Below are positions 20,321 to 30,953 of a stretch of DNA of 64,000 nt, in pieces. The translations under genes and the position numbers were made by a program. The stretch covers positions 1 through 64,000 of the forward strand of contig JAUGWO010000233.1 in the NCBI GenBank assembly GCA_049724395.1. The letters are read 5' to 3'. The notes beneath the pieces are model-generated. The model was not told the DNA's origin and ran no database searches. It saw only the letters and a list, made by a program, of their open reading frames with translations. This DNA is from Spongospora subterranea f. sp. subterranea. Lineage: Eukaryota; Endomyxa: Phytomyxea; Phytomyxea; Plasmodiophorida. Numbering within the stretch: the first letter of the stretch is position 1; every line of letters starts with the position of its first letter.

Positions 20321-20639
20321 TCCCGTTATTGCCGATTAACTAGGGAATATATTCTACGCTTTGAAAGAAATCACATCTTTCTCTCTTCATCTTTTATTTA
20401 TAGATTAACAGTAGAAGATATCTACTGGGTCGTACACGGTGGATCAGGTCGATTTAACATAATCCTGTGTATTCCCAGGTTCTCCCTACTTCCGCCTGGC
20501 CACAACAGGTAGATTGGGGTATCCACTGAAGGAACCTATCAGACCAGCAGCGCTTTATCTTCGGCTTCAGTTCGACCCGAGACCTCCATGACCTGGGCAT
20601 TCTCGACTCGCCGGTTGGTTGAGGCAGTTGTCATCGATC

Positions 20640-20850
20640 GGTCTGCCGTTGAATCGTATTTCTTCGGAGCGGGTTCGGGACCATCTCGACGATCTGGGAG
20701 TTCAACGGGTTGTCGGTTCTCGTCACTTGTCGAGCGTGTGCATATTTAGCAATCATAATGGTCTAGCAGCTCCTCCACAGTTTGCGAAGTATGGTACTCG
20801 CCATCACAGCCGGTGCATGAATACTTGGCGCCGGGTATCAGATTCGATGG
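20640..20850 (+). repeat. Dispersed repeat, copy 2 (copy 1 at 11790-11990)
   Basis: Matches the minus strand of 11790-11990 with a few indels. In this copy the minus strand reads IPGAKYSCTGCDGEYHTSQT then VEELLDHYDC, a possible CxxC...H...C metal-binding segment that is frameshifted in copy 1. Unknown family. Confidence 0.7.
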
Positions 20851-22822
20851 CTGCACTTGTCTTGAAGTGTCTCCAACATATATAAGGAATTGGGTGCGGT
20901 ATGCTCCATTCTTGAGCTTGAATTCGCAACAGTTTGCTCTTCGCCTCTTCCGGTCTCCACGCCGCCTCTCGAATGGTGCACTGAATCCGCTTCATGACTG
21001 AATCTGCCCTTTTTCTTCGCCGACGAGCTGGCTGGTAAGGCAATCGCTGGATTCGCCACCGCCTTTCGATGCTCCACCGAGTATCGTCTGGTTCGCGCCC
21101 ATCAATTTTTCATAAAAGGAACTCCTTGATCAAATATTTCGCGCCTGATTCGTGTCTTTACTTGCAGCATCGTTGATCTTGTTGGCCAACAGTCAGCTTC
21201 CCTTCCGAATTAATCCCAACTTTCGCGTCTCGAACTTCAGTCTTTGTTGATTCTTTCGTGTTCGCGCCGGTACCATCGCTGTCATTCGTCACATCGTCCA
21301 ATAAATCAGTCCACCATCTCTAACTTACCTCGTTTATGACTTGAAATCGCCTATTCGAGTCTTGATCTAACCTTGTGGTCGATCCGGCCACCAACCAGTT
21401 CTAACGCCCAGAAGATTGTTCCGGCTCTTTGATTGAGATAGCCTGATCTTGTAGGGTACGCGGTGCCCATCTGGCAGACATCATTGTCGCCAACGATGAA
21501 AGCGAAACAGCTTTGATGAGAGCTTTGCGGAATGGCCGGTACTTCATTGCGTTTGCATGTAGTCAATGATAATTAGGGGTTATTTTAACAGTTTCATTGT
21601 ATCCATATAGTTGTTTTTTTGAATGTCGGAAAATTCAATTTCAACGCCTGATTATTTTCAACTGTTATCCCTCAGCCTGAGTCATTTATCTTTGATCTTG
21701 TTTCATTTCACTGGTTTCAGATTGTCGTGTTTTGTTGTTTTGATCTCTACTCATAGTCAATGTTTTTGTTTTTCCAATTTTTCCGTACTCAAACAGGAGA
21801 GTTTTTGTGTTTTCTACATCGTCGTTACTTTCTTTCGCATTTGTGTGTAAGTAAAATTAGGGGTGGCGGTCGTTTAAACGATTGTTGGGCGTTCGATTTT
21901 GCCAACTGCCAAGTCACCGGCATAGCGAAAACATTCGACTGCCGTCTGCTCCGTTCCAGTAGTCGGCAGTCGTTCATGGTTTACGACTTGTTCATTTATG
22001 CTGCCATTAGGCAGTGTCATCAAATGGACCGCACTATTGGTCTTGAATTGATTGTCGTTGAATTGTGCTCGAATACTTTCATGGAGTGGGTCGTTCTGTT
22101 CTTGATATTTGCAAGAAGGCGCTGATTTATTCACAAATCATCATCCACGAAATTTTTTTTAGTGTAAATTATGAGTTGGGTGCTAAAAAGTCTGCGTACG
22201 TTTTTTTAAGTCGGTTTGGGTGTCCGTATTTTTACCATTTTCTGACAAACCATTAAATCCATACGAAGAATTACAAATCTCGGCAGAATCTTTACAACAG
22301 AGAGAGTATATCATATTAGGATATGAATGTGTCGGAGATATCTTCACTTTGATCATGGCTGCCAGGGAGGTTCATATCGGCGGGCGCCACACCATTAGAA
22401 GCCAACACATCGTCTGCAAAATCAGCGACGGATGCTACCTTGGCAATCCGTCTTATAAACGCAACGCGCTCTGTATCGGCCCCGAGTGAACTTGACCGTG
22501 TTATGGCTGAAAGAATGGTCAACAGATGGAAGTCAACCTAACAAACGTCGATACTGTAGGTGGAATCTTGCGGGGCGACCATCTTGTTCATTAACTCGAA
22601 TTGCTCTGGAGCCCAAGACGCTAGACGATTACTTAGCAAAGATGTGCCTTGCTCCACAGTCATCTAAACACACAATGTTAAAAATCATGAAAATCAGTTA
22701 CACATTTGGATCAACGAGCCTAAATCTCTTTCAACACAATAATGGTGTGATTCAATAAAAACGAAACTGAAATGTTCTCTGAAAATTTCTAACATCGGAT
22801 CCAGAGGCAACGGTTCCCAAAA
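20851..22822. other. No recognised gene; a doubtful copia RNase H trace at 21351-21566 (-)
   Basis: Between the dispersed repeat and the lipase gene I see only short frames. One minus-strand frame (21566-21351) contains YPTRSGYLNQRAGTIFWAL, faintly like the copia RNase H block 'RRSTSGY.F.LGGA..SW.S'. It is too weak to annotate as a gene. The 22316-22522 (-) frame includes ADFADDVLASNGVAPADMNL, without a family I recognise. Confidence 0.35.
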
Positions 22823-25800
22823 TCACACCTCGCTACTTCGTAAAAGCTTGGCGCGCATAATGCGGACACATGAATCCAAGGCAACCTCGATATCGCACGA
22901 ATTTCTGATTTCAGCCATCTTGCGCCAAGTGAGCAGCTCCGTAATTCGGGTCATTTCCTTGGCAAAGGAAGTCAAAGAGCGAACCTTTATATTGAAAAAT
23001 CGAGAAACCATTTTCAAAAGTAAACTAATCGACGACTAACTCCGATCCATTGGTTGTTAGTTATCATAAACGTAAACTGCTGCATAAATTGAAACATCGC
23101 GAATGATTACTCTTAATCTTTGTGGAGTTGGATTGGTGACAATATGGGTATAATCGGACAGCCTAGTAAAGGGGATTATCGTTATGTCGCCAACGTAAGT
23201 CTGCCCGAATGCTGTCGGGATGATTGTAAGACGGTTCACATAGGGGATGACCCTTTCAGCATGACGCCAGAGAAGCATGATATTGTGGCGCAACTGATCA
23301 CCGCAATAGCTACACAAATGTACAAGTGCACCCCCAAGGGACCTGATATTTTGAATTCAATCGGAGACCAGCAAAGAAAATCCACTGTGAAAACCAAATA
23401 AGAAACTGTTTGGTCATCAATGATGATGTTGACATATATCTTGCGGAATTTCGGATTGCAACCAAATCAGAACAACGGAACTTGCGAGAAACTAACTGAC
23501 ATGAGTCGCCATTGCTTGCGAACAGCGAATGGGATTACATGAGGATTGACTTGGGAAACCTACAATTGTGGATATTCAGGTAACAACGGACTTGATTTCA
23601 ATCGTCGAATGTACGAGATAAAGGTTCACGTTGAAAAGCTCCGCTAAACGCTTCATGGGCAGATCTGAGTGAAAACTGCCGTCTGACCATCGTACTCCCT
23701 TCGTGTAGTACCTGCCCGATCAAAATGTAAAAACAGAGACGGACCATGGTATGAAACAATAAACAAATGAAGGCCTGAACTGCCAATTGAACGGAAACCA
23801 ACCAGCTGAACGTTGAAAGAATTCGTTTTTGTATGTCGCAACAAGCGTTGTCAACAGAGATATCACTTACGGAACAATTTTGCCATTCGAATCCTGAAAA
23901 AACATAATGAAAACAAATATACAATCGAGCAACCATCTGAATACCTTCATTAAGAGCTCAATTGCTTCGTAGAAGTACGGAATTGCGGAACTGGCAGCGG
24001 CAGCGCTCCAAACAACAACGTCTATTATCAAATTTCAATTGAGAGTATCTTCGAATTCAAGATGGGGACTGAAGTACGTTGTCAACAATTTGTGAAAACA
24101 TATCGACAAAAACTTCGGAAAAATATAATGATTGAGAAACCTGGTGTCGTCAGGTAATTGAGAAGTCTGGCAACTTCCAGCGATGTGTTGGCCGGAGCAA
24201 CGACAATGTTGATGACGCGCCCGGACTTAGCATAGGCTTCGGCAAACGTGATGTCTCCAATGTTGGCCCGTAGACATCTGGCCAACGTTCGAATATCGAA
24301 GAGAACACCAGTGCTGAAAAGCCGATACATTTTACGAAAAACCGCGCCAGAAATTGACGGAAACAAATCAAGATTCACCCGCCCTTCCTCTGTCATCATA
24401 TCAAGATCCTCGTCCGTCATTGACCCCACCCAAGCAGCGATAATGGAGCCTAAATATCAACAAACGTGATAAGTTACAGATGTCGTAAATCAAACCATCA
24501 CGTTTTGAAAGGGAGAGAAGACTTATTGGCGAAACCGCTTACCAGCTGAAGCTCCACAGATGATTTTTGGAAGCATGCGACTTTCATGCAGCGCCTTGAT
24601 CACACCAACGTGGTAGCAGCCATTAGCAGCACCGCCCGAAAGCATCAGTGCGGTACGACCCATCGAATGCCGTGTCTCATTGAAAAACGCAAGTTTCTGC
24701 CGAATCGATACGTTTGCGGTTGAATCCAGCGCAACGATATGTAATGCGCGGACGACCTAAGAGAAAGAATGTTTGAAGAAATAACCTCTTAGTTATTCGA
24801 TTTACATGGATCTGCTCACAATCGAGCGAGTGCATTAAAAAAAAGAACTACCTCGCTGTGGAATTCTTCAATCAAGGATTTAGTTCCGGCCTTTAACTCC
24901 ACGAACAGGTGTTTATTGCCTAAACCAGCAATGTTGCGCATCAACCGAGACCTAAATGTAACCTCAGACGCCGAAACCTCAAACACAAATGATTCATAAA
25001 AACTTTTTGAAAACAAGTTTTAGAGCAAATACGTGAATCAATAAAGGTGGAATAAGAGAGGGAGAACTTCTTTCTGACCTCATATAACGCATGATTTCGG
25101 GAATGTCACTTTCGGTGTTGAGGCGGCGAATTTCCTCGGTCATGATCTGGATCCTTCGCCAATCATAAAGAACGGACTCCGGCGTATCTTTCCAGGCTGC
25201 TCGGCCTGTTAGTGCATCTCGTTCGTCCGCACACTTTTTCCAGCTGCCCGAACCGTTATTATTGAACAATCGCGGATCGAATGAAATAAACAAAGAAGCG
25301 CGATATAAGGTGTCTCGGGGAAGTGACAGCGCAAAAACACATCTTGGAATCGTTCATGAGGAATTTCACCAGAAATCATTGAAAAAGGATGACCTTGGCG
25401 AAAAATGTCAAAACAGTGAAATCTTACTCTGAATAAGTGTGGGCTTCCTTCATGGCCTGGGTCAATAGACGCAGGCGGCGGTAATGACCGGACCCTACAC
25501 GAGGACCGTATCACAAAACTGCATTGAGGTGGCCAACGATGGTTTACCAGCAGCTAATGCGATCCCGCTCCTGAACATAATACAGGACATATCGCAGCCA
25601 TCGTCGAATCACCTGATAACGTGGTGATATGGCCGGCGACGAAATCAAACAATGTTTTGACTCGATAGAGAATTATTACCCGATAAATTAGAAAAAGAGC
25701 GTAGACAGCGATGAACCCCTGAATGTGACGATGTAAAAGGGTGATGACCATCTTGGGCGAAAACAGGTAATCCATCCAAGACAACAACCGCAGCAGTAGT

Positions 25801-25850
25801 ATCTGCGACCCAGGTAGCATCCTCGGGAACGAACCCCGAATGACACGCAA
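22823..25850 (-). CDS. Patatin-type triacylglycerol lipase (SDP1/TGL3-5 family), 12 exons
   Basis: Exons, all phases consistent: 25850-25613, 25494-25428, 25243-25079, 24951-24852, 24756-24543, 24449-24141, 24021-23945, 23893-23871, 23711-23615, 23559-23501, 23309-23111, 22984-22823 (570 codons with stop). The family hydrolyses stored triacylglycerol at lipid droplets. The N-terminus has a hydrophobic helix (HIQGFIAVYALFLIYRVIIL) and the DUF3336 region (TYSDWKKCADERDALTGR). The patatin domain has the oxyanion loop (GRTALMLSGGAANGCYH), nucleophile elbow GASAG and the dyad Asp in VRWSDGSFHSDLPM. It also has LFNVNLYLVSQVNPHVIPF and GQTYVGDITIIPF. Exon 8 is only 23 bases (DSNGKIV). The exon 10-11 junction and the start ATG are least certain. 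No stops or frameshifts: this looks functional. Confidence 0.88.
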
Positions 25851-27162
25851 TGGGAGCGTTATAAACGACAGTTTCCCAATCCGGAACTACAATTTCGAAA
25901 TATTACATTCCAGGAAATTCGTGGATCCGACAGTCGACATACTGTCCTCGACATTGGGTTGATTGCTGATAGGGGCGCCATCGGGTCAGCGCCTTTTGCG
26001 GTGGAAGGAACTCAGGATAGAGACACCAACGGCTATTGGATAAGGGTTGCCCACTCTGATGGTGTACAGAACAAGGATTGGCGGAGCCAGTGTCAACGTT
26101 TCCTCCACACTGCACAATTGGATTGGAGAGGGAAAACGAACTCAATTCCCGATTCAATCAAAACCCGTCGACTTCGAAATAGTTTGGTAAATAGGTCGGA
26201 AATCCTTGTTGTCTCCAGAGTGACAAATGGTGACGTTAGGAGCTAAACAGGATTCTGGCACCGTTTCCATAAACAATTGGCACAAGTTGCTCCTTGCGCC
26301 ATGTGTTTCTTTATTTCTGGGCATCGCTTTTGTGAAGCTAATCAACTATGTAGGTAGTCGAAACCTCTGGCGATGGCGGCTTGATACTAGAGACGCCTCC
26401 AAAACACCAGTGCCGTACGTGGTGACGTCCGTTGCCGCCCTCCCTCCCAGTCCACAAACTGCTGGAATTCGCGGTCGCGCGTTTCAATCAACGCTAAACG
26501 CGCTTCAGTTTTCAAACCGCCATCGCGAGAACTTTTTTGTCTACATGAATAAGAGATTTACTTTGCGCAATCTATGCAGAATTGTTGTTATCGGTGCGAT
26601 GACAACCAGGGATTAGTGAACATAAAGTCCTCTGGTCAGCCAACCCAATGTGACCTATTGCCTTCCGGCTCATCAGGCCACCGCGCCGGTTGCCGTCCTT
26701 TTCCTCGGTGGTTGAGAAGGTAAAGACGCCCCTTTGTATGTCGCTAAGAAAAGTTCATCTACTTCGAAGATCAGTTTCGATCTCGTTCAATGAAGCAGTT
26801 AGGAAGGGCAGCGCAAAATTATCCCCCATTTCGACTGAACTGTACTCGATCAGCTTTCAGATGGTGCCAACTTCCTACAGAAACGGCGACAATGCAGCAG
26901 AGACTGTCAAACGGGCTCTCTTTTTTTTTGTTGTAAATTTCTCACTGAGATGTCTGGTCATCATGTAATAGTATCTCTGACTGTAAAACAAAACGGGAAA
27001 GCCCCAGATTCAAAGGAACTCACAACCGATGAGTTGTGCTTCTCGGACTTTCAACGCGTTCGAGTTTAAGCACCTTACTTTCAGACGCCGATCAAGAAAC
27101 AACATCGCGATTGGTCAACACTAGGTAGCATTTATATATTTAGATCCTTCCAATCCGTAAAA
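25851..27162. other. No recognised gene (upstream of the lipase and of the kinase remnant)
   Basis: Contains a 129-codon frame (26227-26616 +) with one hydrophobic stretch (LLLAPCVSLFLGIAFVKLI) but no recognisable domain. A loose inverted pair (GGCGATGGCGG near 26370, CCGCCATCGCG near 26518) lies inside it. Confidence 0.4.
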
Positions 27163-28452
27163 ATGTCGGATCCGACGCAGACCAGAAAAATCTGCACATT
27201 TGCTGTTGATGTTAGCGGGACACATCTGCCGGAGTCTGCCGCCTTTGACATCATGTATAAACGTGTGGTTGACAAGCTGCGTCCTCGCCGTTCCAAAGAC
27301 GATTCATTCCAATTAGGTCCTCTTGTCAAGCAGGCATCAGTAGCGGCCATCAATTACTCTCAAGAGATACCTGGAAATATTGATGTGTATCGTGCCGTAC
27401 TTCTATCCGATTACGGTATCGTCCATGATCGGGTGTTTCGGGAACATGATTTATATTCCGTGATGGACATGAACACGATGTACCTGCTTTAACTGTCGAT
27501 ATTCTCACCAAGGTCGATCATTCTGTCGTTGCGACCTGTCTCACATTGATATTGGAGCATTATTTGAACATTCCAATGAGCCAGATGGATCTTGGCCGTC
27601 AATCTCGTAAAGTATTTCGACATTTCCGTATTTGGCAAACCGGAAATACAATATCACGCCAGGTTATGGGATCCTCTCCTACGAGCATGTATGTGTGCAT
27701 TCTTGCCGTCCAACATTGCATGTGGATTCGAGTTTCCTCTACACAAGGCACTTGTTGACTACCCTGTCCAGTATTACATTACTTCGTCTTTAGGGCCAGG
27801 GGTCAAGACACCAAAGCGCATTCCATTCCCTTTCTGTTTGTTGAAATTTCTGCCCACCAGGTCGAAACTGGCGATCACAAAGACTTTAAAAATATGGCAA
27901 CCGACATGGCGTCAGCAATGATCGCATTATTAGGTGCCACCCGTGATTAGACACTGCAAGAACAAGCCAAATTACGTGTGTATGGGCTTATATTGGCGGA
28001 ACACAGTTCGCACCCTGTGTTATTGTTCCTTTAATGCAATCTGAAGGCGTGTCAATGATTTTTTACTCGAATCGAGAGTGGACGTATAACCTAGCTATGG
28101 GGTCCTCTCCGTCAAACAATATCACCGACGAGGCAGCGCGCCCGAAATTGACACTGATGTGTCAGATATCTTTGCTCTAACTGATGCGGTCGACATCGAC
28201 GCCGTTGATAAGGCTGCGATTGCGGCGGCGAACAAGGAATTGGGACTGTTGGCGATCCGATTGATAGTTGATGGATTTGATGCGCTCGATACTCTTTCTC
28301 GTGCTGGCGTTGTTCATCGTGATATCTCTCTAAATAACCTCTTGTATTCTCTGTCTGCTCAGGCGTGGCGCTTAACCGATTTTGATTGTGCCTCGAGTGG
28401 ACCTGGAATCGCACACAGTGTTGGGACTGACGGGTACATAGCCCCCGAATAG
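27163..28452 (+). pseudogene. FunK1-like protein kinase with N-terminal nuclease-fold-like region, frameshifted
   Basis: An N-terminal frame (27163-27492) is followed, after frame changes near 27460 and 27600, by FVEISAHQVETGDHKDF and MATDMASAMIALLG (about 27830-27950). This resembles the domain preceding the kinase in fungal FunK1-type proteins. The kinase C-lobe is clear at 28159-28452: AGVVHRDISLNNLLYS (catalytic loop with Asp and Asn), WRLTDFDCAS (DFD in place of DFG) and VGTDGYIAPE (the APE motif), then an immediate TAG. At least three frame changes and the early stop indicate a pseudogene unless unseen introns repair it. The DFD variant is common in FunK1-like kinases, so it need not mean loss of activity. 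Confidence 0.6.
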
Positions 28453-28689
28453 CGGAGCTTCGGTATGACAGCGAGTTTCTATTTGAATCAAATCGAGGGC
28501 GTGTACCGGAACATGTTTGATTATTAATGATTACCGTAGAACCCGTTCACTTCACATACCCCGCCCCAATGTTTAAAGCGCAGTTATTTTTTGGCTGGTC
28601 CCACCCTCCAGTGTTATATTTTGGCGCCAAAAATAATCTGACTGTAGGTACGGTATGATCTGACAAACATTGACAGCAAGTTTTAGGTA

Positions 28690-28798
28690 CGTAACACGGA
28701 ACGTAACACGGAACGTAACACGAAACTTAACACGGAACGTAACACGGAACGTAACACGGAACACGGAACGTAACACGGAACGTAACACTGTGGGTTCA
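28690..28798. repeat. 12-base tandem repeat (CGTAACACGGAA)n, about nine units
   Basis: Head-to-tail units of CGTAACACGGAA with small variants (one CGAAACTTAA unit, one shortened unit). On the minus strand the array reads through as an FRVTFRVT peptide repeat in an open frame (28848-28573), probably by chance. Short TTGACAGCA repeats lie at 28668 and 28920-28938. Confidence 0.9.
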
Positions 28799-29002
28799 GC
28801 CCCTAGATAAGTATTGGGTGATCCACTTGATGATGATAATGGCGACAATCGACAATCAATAGAGCCCGGAACGCCAAAGAAACCTAACTATGTGAACGTA
28901 CTTACCCGTTGGCAAACATTGACAGCACATTGACAGCACGGCATTTCGAAATTGCTGTTCAGGTCTAATCAGGGCGACTTATCATATCCCAGAAACTCCA
29001 CT

Positions 29003-29200
29003 GTCTAATTTACACCTCGCGTAATGGCAATGGCTCTGTTCCTGATGAGACTGTTCACCTTCACAGTTTCGGACCGTCAGTTTGTGCGTATTCTCATTGG
29101 ATTGTCACAAACTAACGGTCCTGAAATTGTAAAGGTGAACAGCCTCACCAGGAATAGAACCATTGCCATTACGCGAGGTGTAAATTAGACAGTATAATAT
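29003..29200. repeat. Inverted repeat, about 86-base arms with 20-base loop
   Basis: The left arm begins TGTCTAATTTACACCTCGCG and the right arm ends CGCGAGGTGTAAATTAGACA. The arms match over about 86 bases with roughly ten differences, enclosing the loop near 29087-29106. No coding content. It has a MITE-like hairpin form. Confidence 0.8.
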
Positions 29201-29235
29201 CTCTATCTCAGAAAAAATCAAAAACTGGCAATTGT

Positions 29236-29462
29236 TCAAACCCTTGGGATCGCAAACTGGAGTCGCTTCCAGCTTCTCATTCTTGAACGCCAAATCATCT
29301 TTCGATTCAGCGCAGCTTCTGCCTAAGGTCCAATCGGTATTACAGATCGAATCGTCGATTTTCCTTGTTGTTAAGGAAGAACTCGCCGAGATGATTTGGC
29401 GTTTGACAATGATCGATACTACGAACCTGGAAGCGACTCCAGTTTGCGATCCCAAGGGTCTG
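29236..29462. repeat. Second inverted repeat with perfect 34-base outer arms
   Basis: ACCCTTGGGATCGCAAACTG...GCTTCCAG near 29241-29274 is the exact reverse complement of CTGGAAGC...CCCAAGGGT near 29427-29460. Weaker pairing continues inward (AACGCCAAATCAT near 29286 with ATGATTTGGCGTT near 29391). It lies 36 bases after the previous hairpin but has unrelated sequence. Confidence 0.8.
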
Positions 29463-30953
29463 TGAATGATTTCAGTTTGTTTTCTGAAAATTTAGACCTT
29501 GATTATCAATCCCAACCATTTCAACGCAGTTGCTAGTATTGGATCAGAGATTGGGGGCAAATGGGTAGATCATCAACAGGAATGGAGGCTAAAGGTTCAC
29601 GAGGAACAGTAGTTCCAGAAGAGCGAGACGAAATATATGAGAGACAAGAAATTTTTTGACTGACTACGAAAGCATTCAAGGGAAGGGTTTAAAAAATGAT
29701 GTCATACAGACGATGGAAAAGAGGACAATTGCGGCTATTGGCTTGATGACTTAAACTATCGGAACGCCCAGCGGTTCTACAGACGGAGCAATGTACAGGT
29801 CGCATAGACGGCAATGGACGATTTGAAAAAAGAGGTTGCCGGATTCAACGATAGGACGGCCACTCGAACGGTTTCGGTGTAGTGGTGGCAGAAGACCACG
29901 TGACTCAGTTGGGCTAAATCCATGGAATTCAACATCAACCACCGCTTGCACATCCGCTAGTGCCGCAATCGTGAGCCTTTACACATGATGTCCCTGGGAT
30001 GAACCGATGGACGCTTGTATTGCAAGGATGCGACGCAACAATGGCGCATTTGCATGACAGCTACAGGTAATCATGATGTCTTTCTGCAATGGCCACAAAT
30101 CTCTCTCGAAACCTACAAGAACGCCTGATTTTTTCAGATATCATGACGATGCTATGATTATGATCTACGTTTGAACATCGGTATCCTGCTTGATGATATA
30201 ATGGCGCTGGGCGAACATGAAGGTAAATGGAAGTATAAAACTAGATCTTTCGTTATCCCGTTTTCTTCGACATATAGTCTATCAGAACAATCTTCATGAC
30301 AGGTTTTGGTCAGAAAATGAAGCCGTGCACAGTACAAGAAGTGGCGGCACCTGTTCCATACTATGATTAGCGTAATTCAAAGTTTTCAAACACCATATGC
30401 AGCAACGAGGTGTTTATAAAAATGCATTTTTTCGGGATTCCTTTCTGATTGATGTTGGAAAATTGATTTCACCCATTCTTAGAGATTGGCGAATCGAACT
30501 ACATTGAAAGCGGGCAAAATGTTCAATCCAAATGGTCGTTTTAATCTATATGGTAGTCATGGCTGTTCAATCGGTTAAAATACGGTTTTCGACGTGCTCG
30601 TTTTGAAATGTGGGCAAATCAAGTTTGGCTGCATAGCAGGGAAATACTCCTTATCAGGTTCCGATTGTTGGAGTGCCCGGTATCCGCCTGGCGTGACAGC
30701 ACCGTAATCGGATTGGCAGATTGGCACCCACTATTTGCCACCGTACCTTTGGGGACGCACCGACACAGGGACACTGTAGAGTCTTGTATCTCGGGGAATG
30801 ATGTACTGTACGGCGTATTAAGTGGCTGTCAATTGAGCGTTACGCCATGCCCCTTAGTGGAACCCCACAAAGTCTGGGACTGTGGGAATGTTGGACGGCG
30901 TTACCTATAAGTGCCTGTCAGTGGTGTGTGTAACACCATATGCATGCCCCTGC
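29463..30953. other. No recognised gene
   Basis: Frames up to 100 codons without motifs. The region precedes the likely start of the copine gene, and I see no clear promoter element. Confidence 0.4.

Noticed and set aside
21351-21566. Copia RNase H fragment (minus strand)
   Set aside because: Only about 20 residues look similar, with no flanking RT or second RNase H motif; mentioned in the gap entry only.
28573-28848. 91-codon minus-strand frame with FRVTFRVT repeats
   Set aside because: Produced entirely by the 12-base tandem repeat, whose length is a multiple of three.
30608-30910. 100-codon plus-strand frame before the copine gene
   Set aside because: No recognisable domain and no donor site that links it in phase to the copine exons.
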